Below are positions 26,194 to 34,731 of a DNA stretch of 64,000 nucleotides, piece after piece. The stretch lies in the NCBI GenBank assembly GCA_963719485.1, contig OY970387.1, forward strand, positions 1,054,001-1,118,000, given 5' to 3'. The notes under the pieces are model-generated. The model worked only from the letters and a program-made list of their open reading frames with translations. It was not told the origin of the DNA and made no database searches. How positions within the stretch are numbered: the stretch's first letter is position 1; each line of letters starts with the position of its first letter. The position numbers were made by a program, and so were the translations under genes. The stretch is from Bog-473 sp963719485. GTDB taxonomy: Bacteria > Actinomycetota > Acidimicrobiia > Acidimicrobiales > RAAP-2.

Positions 26194-28428
26194 ATGCTGC
26201 GCGTCCGACTCGAACATGACATTGATCCGTATGGTCGCGAGGCGACACCTGAGGAGACGGCCATCGTAGAAGCGGCCCTGAAGGCGGGACCCCCGTTTCA
26301 CCTCAATTTGCCGGTGGCACCTCGAAGAGGTCCTTATTTGGTGGTCGAGGGTAAGCCTCCCATCTACATCGGGGATGAATTACCAGTCTTGCCTCTGGGT
26401 CTGGCCAGCGACGCAAATCTCGCCAAAATGGCCACTGCCTGTCGTCGGTATCTGCATGAGTGCTACGACCTCCCCTACTCCGCCAATATTGGAGAAGAAG
26501 AGGTCGAACCGATTTCGTTTGGAATATGCGATCTAGGGGAGGCTGACTATCTGGACGCTGCCCAGCGACACGCTGAAGAATACCTTCCATGTAGCCAAAT
26601 CAGCTTGATTATCGGACCGCGATCAGTCGGAATCGAAGCGGTAGCTGTGACGGAGAAGGGAAGATTTGAAGAAGAGCAACTGAAGTCTCTGTTAAGGCAA
26701 CGCTTGCCTCGGCGATTTGCGATCTCTAGTGTTGAGAGGCTGACTGAGGTCACAACCGAAGACATCTGGCAAATTGCCTGCCAAATCTCACCACGGTCAG
26801 ACACAGTCGGTAGTGCATATCGGATTATGGATGACGCCACACGGCTCGTCTCGCTCGGCGGCGCCGAACCTGACGCACCTACGGCCTACCAATGGGTGCG
26901 AAGCGGTAGGCCGGACCTGTTGCTTGGCTTTCACGAAAGCGGTTGGCTTGAGGCAAAATCCGCCCCCTATCAAATGGATGAAGCGGGGAAAATCGAACTG
27001 GCACAAGACGTGGCTCGATTTGCAAACAGCAAAGGTGGACTTCTTGTCATTGGAGTTAAGGCAAAGAAGACTAAAGATGGTGATGAAGTCTTTGACCGTC
27101 TGAGCCCGATTCCCTCTGGGATGATTAAGAGACGACAGTACCTGGACGTCATCAATAGGCGTGTGGTTCCCGTTGTCGAGGACCTTTCCTTCCACTATGC
27201 CGAAACAGTTCCAGGAAAGGGAGTGGCCGCCATTCTCGTCCCGAACCAGAATCCGGACGCCCAGCCCTTCCTGGTTCATGGAGCAATCGCGGGAGGCAAG
27301 GTCGAGGGTTCGTTCTTCTCCATTGTCCGTCGACGGGGGGATGACAGTGTTACCGTCGAAGCTCGAGAGATTCATGGATGGCTAGCACAGGGCCGACGTC
27401 GAGCGATGTTCGGTGATTTGAAATCTCCTGCGGACCCAAGTTCACCCGTCCTAGCCAACACCATTCGAAGTGATGCTGGGCCGTACCTCGCCCATGGCCC
27501 CTCTTCAGGGTTTCCGTCATTCGGCGATTTGCCTTCGGCCACCTTGGCTACCCCAGGCATTTCTCGACTGGCTCCCGGTTCGTGGCTAGTCCCCTTGGGG
27601 CCAGACGTTCCTGATCTGACGATGCGGGTGGCGGCCGCCATTCCCGGATCTCTGCCTTTGATGCATTACAGCGGCAAGATTGCGGCCCGTTTGCGTGGCG
27701 AAGCCCGAGAAGACGTCATCCTCGAAACGCTTAATGCATTGCCACTAACCAAATGGCTCACTGCTCAGCAGACGGTGTGGCATTGGGAAGGTGATCCGCA
27801 GTGGGAGGTGGTTGGATCGGGTTCCGCTGAGTTCACTCAGGCTGTCTTCCGACCGACATGGGCCAATGAGAGAGTGCCCCCTCTCATTGCCAGGTGCGGG
27901 GTAAATACAGGCTTTGCGTCCGCTGATGCAGAAGGAATGGAAAGTTCAGGTGCGCTCCAGATGGCCCTCGATATCATGCTCCAGTGTGTGGGACTGGATA
28001 AAGAACAACAGCCTCTGAGCGAGGATCAAGAGTCCGCCGCAGATCTCCTGCTGGTTCCATTTGATCTTCATGACATTGCCCAGATCCTGCTGCGCCTACT
28101 AAATGCAATACCACTGACTGCAACACTGGCAGGGAGGCTGTTGGAATCCGCCGACGTCAGTTCCGGAGAAGTAGGCGCTTGGATTGGTGGCGGCAATGTG
28201 GAACTTTCGAAGTTGATCGACTTTTCAGAATTTCGGCGGATCACCGGAAGTTATGAGAGTCCAACCCATCCTCAGGTTGGAATATGGCCTCTTTCTCTGA
28301 ATCCGAATAGAAGTGGCAACGCTGAGTCTCAGTTCCTGGCTGAGTTGTTTGAAGGAATGCTTGAGCGAAATGGATACCGTGGCGTTGGTCCTTTCATCCA
28401 GACAATTGAGCAGATCGAAATGAACTAA
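26194..28428 (+). CDS. Large AlbA_2 (Schlafen-type) domain protein
   Basis: 744 residues. The first 230 are unfamiliar mixed alpha/beta sequence. Around residues 245-380 is an AlbA_2-type domain: LLLGFHESGWLEAKSAPYQ, then LAQDVARFANSKGGLLVIGV, then a region corresponding to the latter half (VVEDLSFHYAETVPGKGVAAI). Schlafen/AlbA_2 proteins in bacteria are nucleic-acid-acting and recur in defence islands. The C-terminal 350 residues are alpha/beta with no known domain (AAIPGSLPLMHYSGKIAARL). GC is clearly lower than in the flanking chromosome. It is convergent with the TIR gene, 43 bp apart. Confidence 0.65.
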   Translation: MLRVRLEHDIDPYGREATPEETAIVEAALKAGPPFHLNLPVAPRRGPYLVVEGKPPIYIGDELPVLPLGLASDANLAKMATACRRYLHECYDLPYSANIGEEEVEPISFGICDLGEADYLDAAQRHAEEYLPCSQISLIIGPRSVGIEAVAVTEKGRFEEEQLKSLLRQRLPRRFAISSVERLTEVTTEDIWQIACQISPRSDTVGSAYRIMDDATRLVSLGGAEPDAPTAYQWVRSGRPDLLLGFHESGWLEAKSAPYQMDEAGKIELAQDVARFANSKGGLLVIGVKAKKTKDGDEVFDRLSPIPSGMIKRRQYLDVINRRVVPVVEDLSFHYAETVPGKGVAAILVPNQNPDAQPFLVHGAIAGGKVEGSFFSIVRRRGDDSVTVEAREIHGWLAQGRRRAMFGDLKSPADPSSPVLANTIRSDAGPYLAHGPSSGFPSFGDLPSATLATPGISRLAPGSWLVPLGPDVPDLTMRVAAAIPGSLPLMHYSGKIAARLRGEAREDVILETLNALPLTKWLTAQQTVWHWEGDPQWEVVGSGSAEFTQAVFRPTWANERVPPLIARCGVNTGFASADAEGMESSGALQMALDIMLQCVGLDKEQQPLSEDQESAADLLLVPFDLHDIAQILLRLLNAIPLTATLAGRLLESADVSSGEVGAWIGGGNVELSKLIDFSEFRRITGSYESPTHPQVGIWPLSLNPNRSGNAESQFLAELFEGMLERNGYRGVGPFIQTIEQIEMN

Positions 28429-28471
28429 CGATCGCCGTGGGCGAACGAGCTTGACATGACCGGACTTAACT

Positions 28472-29581
28472 CTATTGTCCCAACGTCTGCCAGGACCGCA
28501 GAATTTCCATGGCGTTCCTCATCGACCGAAGTCCGTCGGAAACGGGTCGAAGAGCCTTCCTGAGAGTGACGCTTGCTAGCGCCGCAAGCCGCATCCCTTG
28601 TTCAAGTTGAATAATCTCGCTCAAACCCTCATCGAGGCCAACGAATTCCACTTCAACCGCGTTTCGAAAACCCAGCAACAGATCTCTAGCGCTCCCGGGG
28701 CCAATATCACTCAGTTCTCTAATCATGGCTCGCAGTTCGACATCCAGCTGAGTGGCTTTTGCCTCGTAATCCGAAGCGGTCTGTCCAAACGACGCAGCGG
28801 GAGTCGAAATATCCTTTGCGAGAGCGCCGAACAGAAAGGTTCGCTGTCCTGATGTCATGGAAGCCAGGTCACGGCCGTCCATTCGAGCTTGCAACGTTTG
28901 GCCGAGTTCCACGATCGATTCCGACATTGAGCTCATAATTGTCGTCAGTTCGCCTACGCGCTGTGTAATGGATTCAAGATCTACTGAATCCAAGAGGTCC
29001 GCCGAGGGTGTGGCCTGAGTCTCAACTTCTGTCAGCGATTCGGTCGCGCGCTGAAGGCCGGCTCTTAGTCCAGATACTAATGTGCCAAGTGCGCGTTTCC
29101 AGTCGGCAGAGTCATAGCCAGATTCCCATGCGTTGGAAATGGGCACCCAGTTCCGTGCGGCAACAGCACGGACCAGATCATCAGGGTTCTCGTCCGACAA
29201 TCGATCCTCCCCCGACAGCACAATGGGAAGTATCAGATCTTCAGCCCCACTCTGTGTCGCGGCTGCGTGAAATGCAGAGAACTCCTCTCTACACATCTGG
29301 CTATTGAAGTAGCGCATGGTGATAATCGGAATGAACAGAGTGGTGCCGGATATCGCCGTGAAGATCTTGTCTCTCCAGTCCTCTCCCCATCCGATCGCGT
29401 CTCTGTCGAGGAATATTTCGAGGGAGTTACCAGTCGCAGCCTCAAATCGGCCAGCGAGCTCCGTGCGGAGTCGATCAACTATTCCATCGAAGGTGTCGTT
29501 ATCGACCCGGCTATAGCTAATGAAGCATTGATATGGGATTGAGTCATCCGGCAAAGTAATGGTCCCTTTCCATACAGTCAT
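28472..29581 (-). CDS. TIR-domain protein with helical C-terminus
   Basis: 369 residues. The N-terminal 150 form a TIR domain: YQCFISYSRVDNDTFDGIVD, then EIFLDRDAIGWGEDW, FIPIITMRYFNSQMC and the catalytic-type Glu in CREEFSAFH. Bacterial TIR domains of this kind often cleave NAD+ or make cyclic ADP-ribose signals in anti-phage defence. Residues 190-369 are coiled-coil-like helices (IMSSMSESIVELGQTLQARM; FRNAVEVEFVGLDEGLSEII) and could sense or oligomerise. No separate effector such as a SLOG or SIR2 gene lies nearby, but a nuclease-like gene is divergent. Confidence 0.85.
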   Translation of the reverse strand: MTVWKGTITLPDDSIPYQCFISYSRVDNDTFDGIVDRLRTELAGRFEAATGNSLEIFLDRDAIGWGEDWRDKIFTAISGTTLFIPIITMRYFNSQMCREEFSAFHAAATQSGAEDLILPIVLSGEDRLSDENPDDLVRAVAARNWVPISNAWESGYDSADWKRALGTLVSGLRAGLQRATESLTEVETQATPSADLLDSVDLESITQRVGELTTIMSSMSESIVELGQTLQARMDGRDLASMTSGQRTFLFGALAKDISTPAASFGQTASDYEAKATQLDVELRAMIRELSDIGPGSARDLLLGFRNAVEVEFVGLDEGLSEIIQLEQGMRLAALASVTLRKALRPVSDGLRSMRNAMEILRSWQTLGQ

Positions 29582-29775
29582 CTAATGGCGGCAATCCCGA
29601 GCAATGAAGCTGCGATTGCGAACGTGGCCGATCCGAGTGGTCCCAGCGGTAGAGACCACTTAGAGCCGAGGCGTCGACCTACAAGAAGGTTAGAGCCGGT
29701 CGCAGATCCATGCCCCTACAACTTCTGGGTATATTTCATCAGAGCCAACTCGGGAAAAGGTGAAGGAAAGGCACT

Positions 29776-30768
29776 TTGGCATACTTACCTTCGCCGCAGT
29801 TCAGGGCCGAGTTGGTTCTGAACAATTTCCCGCTCAGACTGTCACCGTTCGTTCGTACCGTGAGCTTCACTCAGGCCGATCTAGCTCACGCTCTCTTCAC
29901 TACAGGCAGGGCGCCGGGGGATCAAGCCAGGTTTGGGGCGGCTTCCTTCTGGGAGCTATTGCACCGGACCTCGTTGATTCCCGCCTACATCCGGATGAAC
30001 AGTGGTAACCGTCTCGTTCGATCGCGCCTCGCAATGGAACTCGACCGTTCTGAGAAAGTTGGCCTCTCCTACGCTCTTGGACAAGCAATGACCGACATTG
30101 TCTGTCGACAAGTTCTTCGTGTGAACTGGCTAATGCACATTGAGCGCTATGCGTATCGCTATGGAGTTCGCTTTGGTACAACGCGAATTCGCCCGGATCT
30201 GTTCGGGTGGAGTCCAGCAGGTTGGGTTGTGGCTGAAGCGAAAGGGAGATCCGGCGGAATGGAGTCCGCACTGCCAGGCAAGATGGTAGCGCAGAAGCGA
30301 TCTGTAGCGTCAATACAGGGAGCGGCTCCGGATATTGCCTTGGGGTGCGTAGCGTCGTTTCCTCCTCGTTCTGAAGTTCTGCATTTGGACGCATTCGATC
30401 CAACTGAGGCTGCCATCGAGGCGGTCGATCTGGACGAGATCACGTTGGATCGAATGGTCCAGGCATACTACGAACCGTTTCTCTCGGCGTTGCAAGTCGG
30501 TCAGATCGAATCAGCCAATGATGGTAGAACGATCGCCCGATTTGCTGACTTCGGAGTCCGGATTGGGCTGTCAAGTTCCATCTTGGAGCGACTTCAATCC
30601 GGAGTGGAGTCAGTTGATAGCGATCTCGCTTCAGACGTTGCCGGATTGTTGAACGCGTCGGGGGCGGTGGCGGGAGAATTTGGCGACGGTACTGTTGTTG
30701 AGACAGCTTGGACGGACGCTTTGTACATTCAGGACCAACTGGAGACGGAAGAACAACTCCGCGGTTGA
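29776..30768 (+). CDS. Hypothetical protein with nuclease-like PD-(D/E)XK motif
   Basis: 330 residues from a TTG at 29776, preceded by GAAGGAAAGG as RBS. The region RIRPDLFGWSPAGWVVAEAK near residue 138 has the Asp and E-x-K spacing of PD-(D/E)XK nucleases, followed by GRSGGMESALPGK. A helical N-terminal part (ALGQAMTDIVCRQVLRVNWL) precedes it. The C-terminus is acidic. I know no named family. It is divergent from the TIR gene with about 195 bp between, so the two may share regulation. The reading frame continues upstream without a better start. Confidence 0.6.
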   Translation: MAYLPSPQFRAELVLNNFPLRLSPFVRTVSFTQADLAHALFTTGRAPGDQARFGAASFWELLHRTSLIPAYIRMNSGNRLVRSRLAMELDRSEKVGLSYALGQAMTDIVCRQVLRVNWLMHIERYAYRYGVRFGTTRIRPDLFGWSPAGWVVAEAKGRSGGMESALPGKMVAQKRSVASIQGAAPDIALGCVASFPPRSEVLHLDAFDPTEAAIEAVDLDEITLDRMVQAYYEPFLSALQVGQIESANDGRTIARFADFGVRIGLSSSILERLQSGVESVDSDLASDVAGLLNASGAVAGEFGDGTVVETAWTDALYIQDQLETEEQLRG

Positions 30769-31218
30769 ACGTCGGTGCCAATTCGAGTCCCGCAGGTTGA
30801 TCATATTTCATGGTTCGGGGCGCTCACTTATGGCTATCTCCCGCCCACGGCCCGTACGCGTCCGGATGGTCGACCGAGATCGGTCGCTCTCTTTAAGAGT
30901 CAGTTCAGACACCTTACGAGACCGGAAAGTCAAGGTGCGCCGAGAGCCCGCTTTGCTCCGACTCTTCCCTTGTCTGTGGCCTCGCTGGCGACTAGCAATG
31001 GCTGATGGATCCGATCGAAACTTGAGTGAGTAACTTAATTTCGTGCGCGATCCGTGCGCGAGTGAACGGAGAATGGCGGTCGCGAGCGGCTACTGCCGCT
31101 ACACGACACCGTAGGTCTAGATGGGATTATTTCGAGACGGTGGTGGCAGGAATCGTCCTCCTGGGGTCCCGTTAGGTTGAGCGTTTCGAGTCTCCCCTTG
31201 GGCATGTCTTCTTAGGCT
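30769..31218. other. 450-bp stretch without recognisable genes
   Basis: Short frames exist on both strands, for example an arginine-rich one at 30775-31005, but none has an RBS plus protein-like content. With the decayed excisionase to its right it looks like degenerate mobile-element DNA. Confidence 0.5.
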
Positions 31219-31440
31219 CTAAGGGTCTATCTCCGATGTGACTTCAACACGCTTGGCTAAAAGGGGGCTCGTTCTGCCATGAACTTTCGCAATGCCGACA
31301 CTGGTATGAGCCTGCGCTGCCAACCTTGAAGCTGGCAAGTTGCCTCGAGCCAATAAGTTCGTAATCGACCCTCGGCCGACTCCGAGTTGCTCCGCCGCTT
31401 CTGCCACGTTGAAGGTTAGCCTGCCGATCTGGCTGCACTC
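31219..31440 (-). pseudogene. Decayed excisionase-type HTH gene
   Basis: The frame LTFNVAEAAEQLGVGRGSIT followed by NLLARGNLPASRLAAQ is the familiar Xis/AlpA helix-turn-helix. After this the expected wing (strand-turn-strand with K/R residues) is replaced by unrelated residues, which suggests a frameshift or truncation. The N-terminal 40 residues of the open frame do not resemble the family. It lies 230 bp from tRNA-Gly(CCC), the usual placement for an element that targets that tRNA. Confidence 0.5.
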
Positions 31441-31668
31441 CCGACTCTGAAGTTCCCTCTGTGGGCTCGCACAGGTGCATCCACGAGAGCCTGCGAGTTC
31501 AGAGCGTCGGCGGTTCCCTGGAGTGCAGCGCCGAGGATCCTTGGAGGGATCCATTGGTCAATGTGGCGTCAGGCGCATAGGCATTGAGCGTGAGACAGTC
31601 ATACCTGATCCATCTCGTTTCGGGTGGTCTTTCGCGGGGTTGTGACCGAGGCATAATGACTGGGTCTC

Positions 31669-31742
31669 GCGGGTGTAGTTCAGAGGCAGAACACGAGCTT
31701 CCCAAGCTCGGAACGCGGGTTCGATTCCCGTCACCCGCTCCA
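31669..31742 (+). tRNA. tRNA-Gly(CCC) inside the island
   Basis: A complete 74-nt cloverleaf including an encoded CCA. The acceptor GCGGGTG pairs with CACCCGC, the anticodon arm is CGAGC-TTCCCAA-GCTCG with CCC at 31701-31703, and the T arm is GGGTTCGATTCCC. The tRNA-Ser at the island border lacks an encoded CCA, so this gene differs in style. It lies just past the end of the DISARM operon, between the cargo blocks. Confidence 0.95.
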
Positions 31743-31773
31743 AGGTGGCTTCGAACGACCAGTGCGTACTCCC

Positions 31774-31796
31774 TGGTCTCGGGCCTGTCGAGACCA
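31774..31796. terminator. Weak hairpin after tRNA-Gly, between it and drmC
   Basis: TGGTCTCG-GGCCTGT-CGAGACCA is an 8-bp perfect stem in the 200-bp space between convergent tRNA-Gly and drmC. No T-run follows. It could be a terminator or processing site; evidence is limited to the stem. Confidence 0.35.
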
Positions 31797-31943
31797 ATCT
31801 CGGGTAGGCGCTCGGGGAGCTGACCGTGCGAGGGGAGCTCTGTCGACCCTCGAGAAGGGCCATGGAGTCCTCCTCGGGACCGGGGGGCAGGGCGGCGTAG
31901 GTAAGAGTAGGAATGGGTTCCTCCGTATACGCCGAGCATCGGG

Positions 31944-32648
31944 CTAAACCAGCTCGTACAGCGACCCGTGCTTGCTGGTCATGGTTGCTTCGACCGACTC
32001 GACGAGGGCGGGGTCGCGGACGAGCAGCCCGAACTCGACGTTGCGGTTCTCGGCGTTGAACGAGAAGTTCGCACTCGTCAACAGGAGGACCGCATGGTCG
32101 ACGATGACGAACTTGGCGTGGCTGATTATCTGTCCGCCGTTGGGTAGGACGGCCGACCGGTAGATAGTGGCGCGCTCGAGCTGTGCCTTGACCTTGTCCG
32201 CGTCACCCTTGTCGCCGTCGACATAGACGGTCACAACTACGCCTGCCTGCCCTGACGCCTCCTTGAGCACGGTCCACATCTGCGAGGTCGACTCGAAATT
32301 GTAGGTCGCACAGGTCACTGACTGTCGGGCGGCGCGGACAAGCCGGTGGAACTCGCTCGTCAGGTGACCGACGCTCGCCTCGTTGCCAGGCATAGTCCAA
32401 ACGGGGGTCAGATCCCTGCGGACCGACTTGGCCCCAGCGATCGCGTGAAGCACGGCGACGGATCGGTCAACATCGGAGTGACCCAGACCCGTGGCAGCAA
32501 GGAGGACTTTCACTTCGTCGCGCCGTCCTGCGCTGACCTCTCGTAGCGCCACAGAAGTGTGCTGGCCCTCAGCGAGGAGCACGGCGAGCCCGATGGCCTC
32601 GTTGGCTGTGAGGAACTCGCCGAGAGCTTCGAATTGGTTAGCTGGCAT
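31944..32648 (-). CDS. drmC: DISARM protein DrmC, phospholipase D-like
   Basis: 234 residues from the ATG at 32648 (MPANQFEALGEFL), 11 bp inside the end of drmB; an ATG at 32678 is an alternative. The C-terminal half is a PLD-type domain with one HKD motif, SHAKFVIVDHAVLLLTSANF, where His, Lys and Asp are all present. DrmC is the accessory, dispensable component of DISARM. Single-HKD proteins dimerise to build one active site. It is the last gene of the operon and is intact. Confidence 0.88.
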   Translation of the reverse strand: MPANQFEALGEFLTANEAIGLAVLLAEGQHTSVALREVSAGRRDEVKVLLAATGLGHSDVDRSVAVLHAIAGAKSVRRDLTPVWTMPGNEASVGHLTSEFHRLVRAARQSVTCATYNFESTSQMWTVLKEASGQAGVVVTVYVDGDKGDADKVKAQLERATIYRSAVLPNGGQIISHAKFVIVDHAVLLLTSANFSFNAENRNVEFGLLVRDPALVESVEATMTSKHGSLYELV

Positions 32649-34731
32649 CCACGCTCCCGAAGAACCCTGGAACTGCACCTCCGGCGGCGGACGGGAGACT
32701 CAGCATGAAGCGACGGTCGAGGTATCGGTTTGCCCTCTCGCAGGAGGTCTCGGAAGCAAAGGTGCAGCAATGGCACGCGGCGCCATGGAGGAAGTCCTCT
32801 GGGTCGCTCGGTGTGCGCATCGCACATACGGGGTCGGACGAGCATCGTGCCGCACGGCGAAGCGCGGAAACGACGAGCCCTTGCAGCCGGTTTGGCTCAG
32901 ACAGGGCGACCAGTCCCCCGAGGGTGCCTTCGCTATCGGATGCGGTCGTGCAGATGAGTAGTCCGGCCGCCGCATCTCGCTGTGGAGTCGAGGACCACCC
33001 GTAGATGCGTTCGGTGAGGCTGGCTGCGCCGTATCCGCACGACATCGCCATTTCACGGATCAGAGCGTGAGCGAAAGTATGGAGCAGCCAGTATCGCGGC
33101 GCGGGCAGGCGGCTGTCCGGGTCGACGAGTTTGGCGGTTTGGGAGAACCGCCGCCGAAAGTTGCGTCGGTGCGCTTCACGGTGGGCGTCCCACAATGGTG
33201 ACGCAAGGATGGTCTGTTCCCATAAACTCACCGCGTCGAGGTCGAGCTGGAGGAAGATGCCCTCGCCGCGGTCCTCGGTGGCAGGAACCCAGGTCGCGTT
33301 GCCGTTGCGGGTCAGCTTGACGAGACGGCTGGCCAGGTCGTTGACCCGGTCCATCTCATCGAGTCTCGTGAACCCCATCACCGCGTTGACCTTCTTCATT
33401 TGGTTGACCGCGACGATGCGGGCGATGGACGGGTGCAGGGCGGCTCCGCGTTGGGTTTCGGTGACCATCAGGCCGCTCGAGTTCTGCTGCTGTGGAAACA
33501 AAGATGGCTTCTGGAGGTACAGCCACTCGGGCACCAACAGCTCGACCGGGTCCCAGGCGGCGAGCTTCTCTTGCCGCTCCTCTTCGGAGTCGACAGGGGC
33601 CACCACCTCGGCGATCGCGGCAGCGAGCTCGTCGTCGGCGATACCGGCCAGGTCGACCTTGCCGTCGGCAAGATCGCGGATGAACTCTACGTTCGAGGCG
33701 TACTTGGAGATCTTCTCGGTTCCCAGCTCGACGCGGAGACGGTCGGCCAACGCCTCCTGCTCTTCGGCCTCGGTACGAGGCATGACGATGATCGATTGGG
33801 TGGAGGGGAACCACAGGTTCGACGCGCCCATCATGATCAGCGACGGGCTGGCCTCGCAGGCCGCGTCGAACGCGTTGAGGTGAGGGTGCCGGCGACGACA
33901 CGTCTGCGGGAGCTTGTCACGCCCGGCTGCTCCCTGAGCTTCGGCCATGCCGCGCGTCGCCCCGCAGGACGCACAGATGATCGTCGAGCCGACGCTGGCA
34001 CCAACATTGGCGTCACGCATCTTCAGGTCGGGTAGCTCGGCCTTGAGGCACTCGCCTCCTCGATGAACCCACAGGGCGTAGGGAAACTCGTCGAGGTGCC
34101 CGTTGGTACAGGTCAGCAGGTGTTGGGCTGGGACCGCCGGGCTTTCACGCTTCCTGCTGGTCGAGCCGGCGCGCTGTCCGCCTCGCCCGGGGCAGTTCTT
34201 GTGGGTGAATTGGGCCAGGTCTGGCCGGAAGGGATGGGTGTTGGTGTAGGTGAAGCGAGGAAGAGGCCCGAGGTAGTCGCAGCCGGTGCAGCGGAACCAC
34301 TGCGGGAAGACCCGAGCCGGGATGCCCAGGTCGTTGCCGTCCGTGGTGTTCTGACCCAGCTTCGGCTGCCACGGAAAGGGACGCAACGCATCGACCTGCG
34401 GACCGAGGTGCAACCGAACGACGTTAAGCAGCCGGGGCTCGAGAATCGTTGGTACGAACTCGCGTCGCTTCCAGATCGGCTCCCAATCGTCAAGGCCAGC
34501 GGGCATGACCGAGAAGCCCGGTAGATCCATGATTGCCCCTGCCCCATAGGTGTACAGCAGCGACGAGGGGCGAGCCGATCCGACCTTGGCCCGGTTCTTG
34601 ACAACTCCCTCCTCGGCGTCCGCCAGGGGGTCCAGCGCCTGGTTCGGGTCGTGCAGCATCCCGTCAGCGCCGATTGGATCGGGAGTCCGGATATCGGCCA
34701 CTAGTCGTCCGCTCCGGCAGGCATTGCCCAC
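32638..34731 (-). CDS. drmB: DISARM protein DrmB (DUF1998)
   Basis: 697 residues, intact. The N-terminus has RPSSLLYTYGAGAIMDLPGF, the DrmB hallmark. Zinc-type cysteine pairs follow (CTGCDYLGPLP; CASCGATRG), and the C-terminal DUF1998 domain includes LLHTFAHALIREMAMSCGYG and CHCCTFASETSCERANRYLD. DrmB partners the helicase DrmA in the core DISARM complex that blocks entering phage DNA. The ATG at 34731 has a GGAG six bases upstream and overlaps drmA by 31 bp; a GTG at 34701 giving a TAGTG overlap is an alternative. Confidence 0.92.
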   Translation of the reverse strand: MGNACRSGRLVADIRTPDPIGADGMLHDPNQALDPLADAEEGVVKNRAKVGSARPSSLLYTYGAGAIMDLPGFSVMPAGLDDWEPIWKRREFVPTILEPRLLNVVRLHLGPQVDALRPFPWQPKLGQNTTDGNDLGIPARVFPQWFRCTGCDYLGPLPRFTYTNTHPFRPDLAQFTHKNCPGRGGQRAGSTSRKRESPAVPAQHLLTCTNGHLDEFPYALWVHRGGECLKAELPDLKMRDANVGASVGSTIICASCGATRGMAEAQGAAGRDKLPQTCRRRHPHLNAFDAACEASPSLIMMGASNLWFPSTQSIIVMPRTEAEEQEALADRLRVELGTEKISKYASNVEFIRDLADGKVDLAGIADDELAAAIAEVVAPVDSEEERQEKLAAWDPVELLVPEWLYLQKPSLFPQQQNSSGLMVTETQRGAALHPSIARIVAVNQMKKVNAVMGFTRLDEMDRVNDLASRLVKLTRNGNATWVPATEDRGEGIFLQLDLDAVSLWEQTILASPLWDAHREAHRRNFRRRFSQTAKLVDPDSRLPAPRYWLLHTFAHALIREMAMSCGYGAASLTERIYGWSSTPQRDAAAGLLICTTASDSEGTLGGLVALSEPNRLQGLVVSALRRAARCSSDPVCAMRTPSDPEDFLHGAACHCCTFASETSCERANRYLDRRFMLSLPSAAGGAVPGFFGSVDAS

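Noticed and set aside
29585..29821. Small plus-strand frame upstream of the nuclease-like gene
   Set aside because: No RBS, overlaps the better frame starting at 29776, and the composition is not protein-like.
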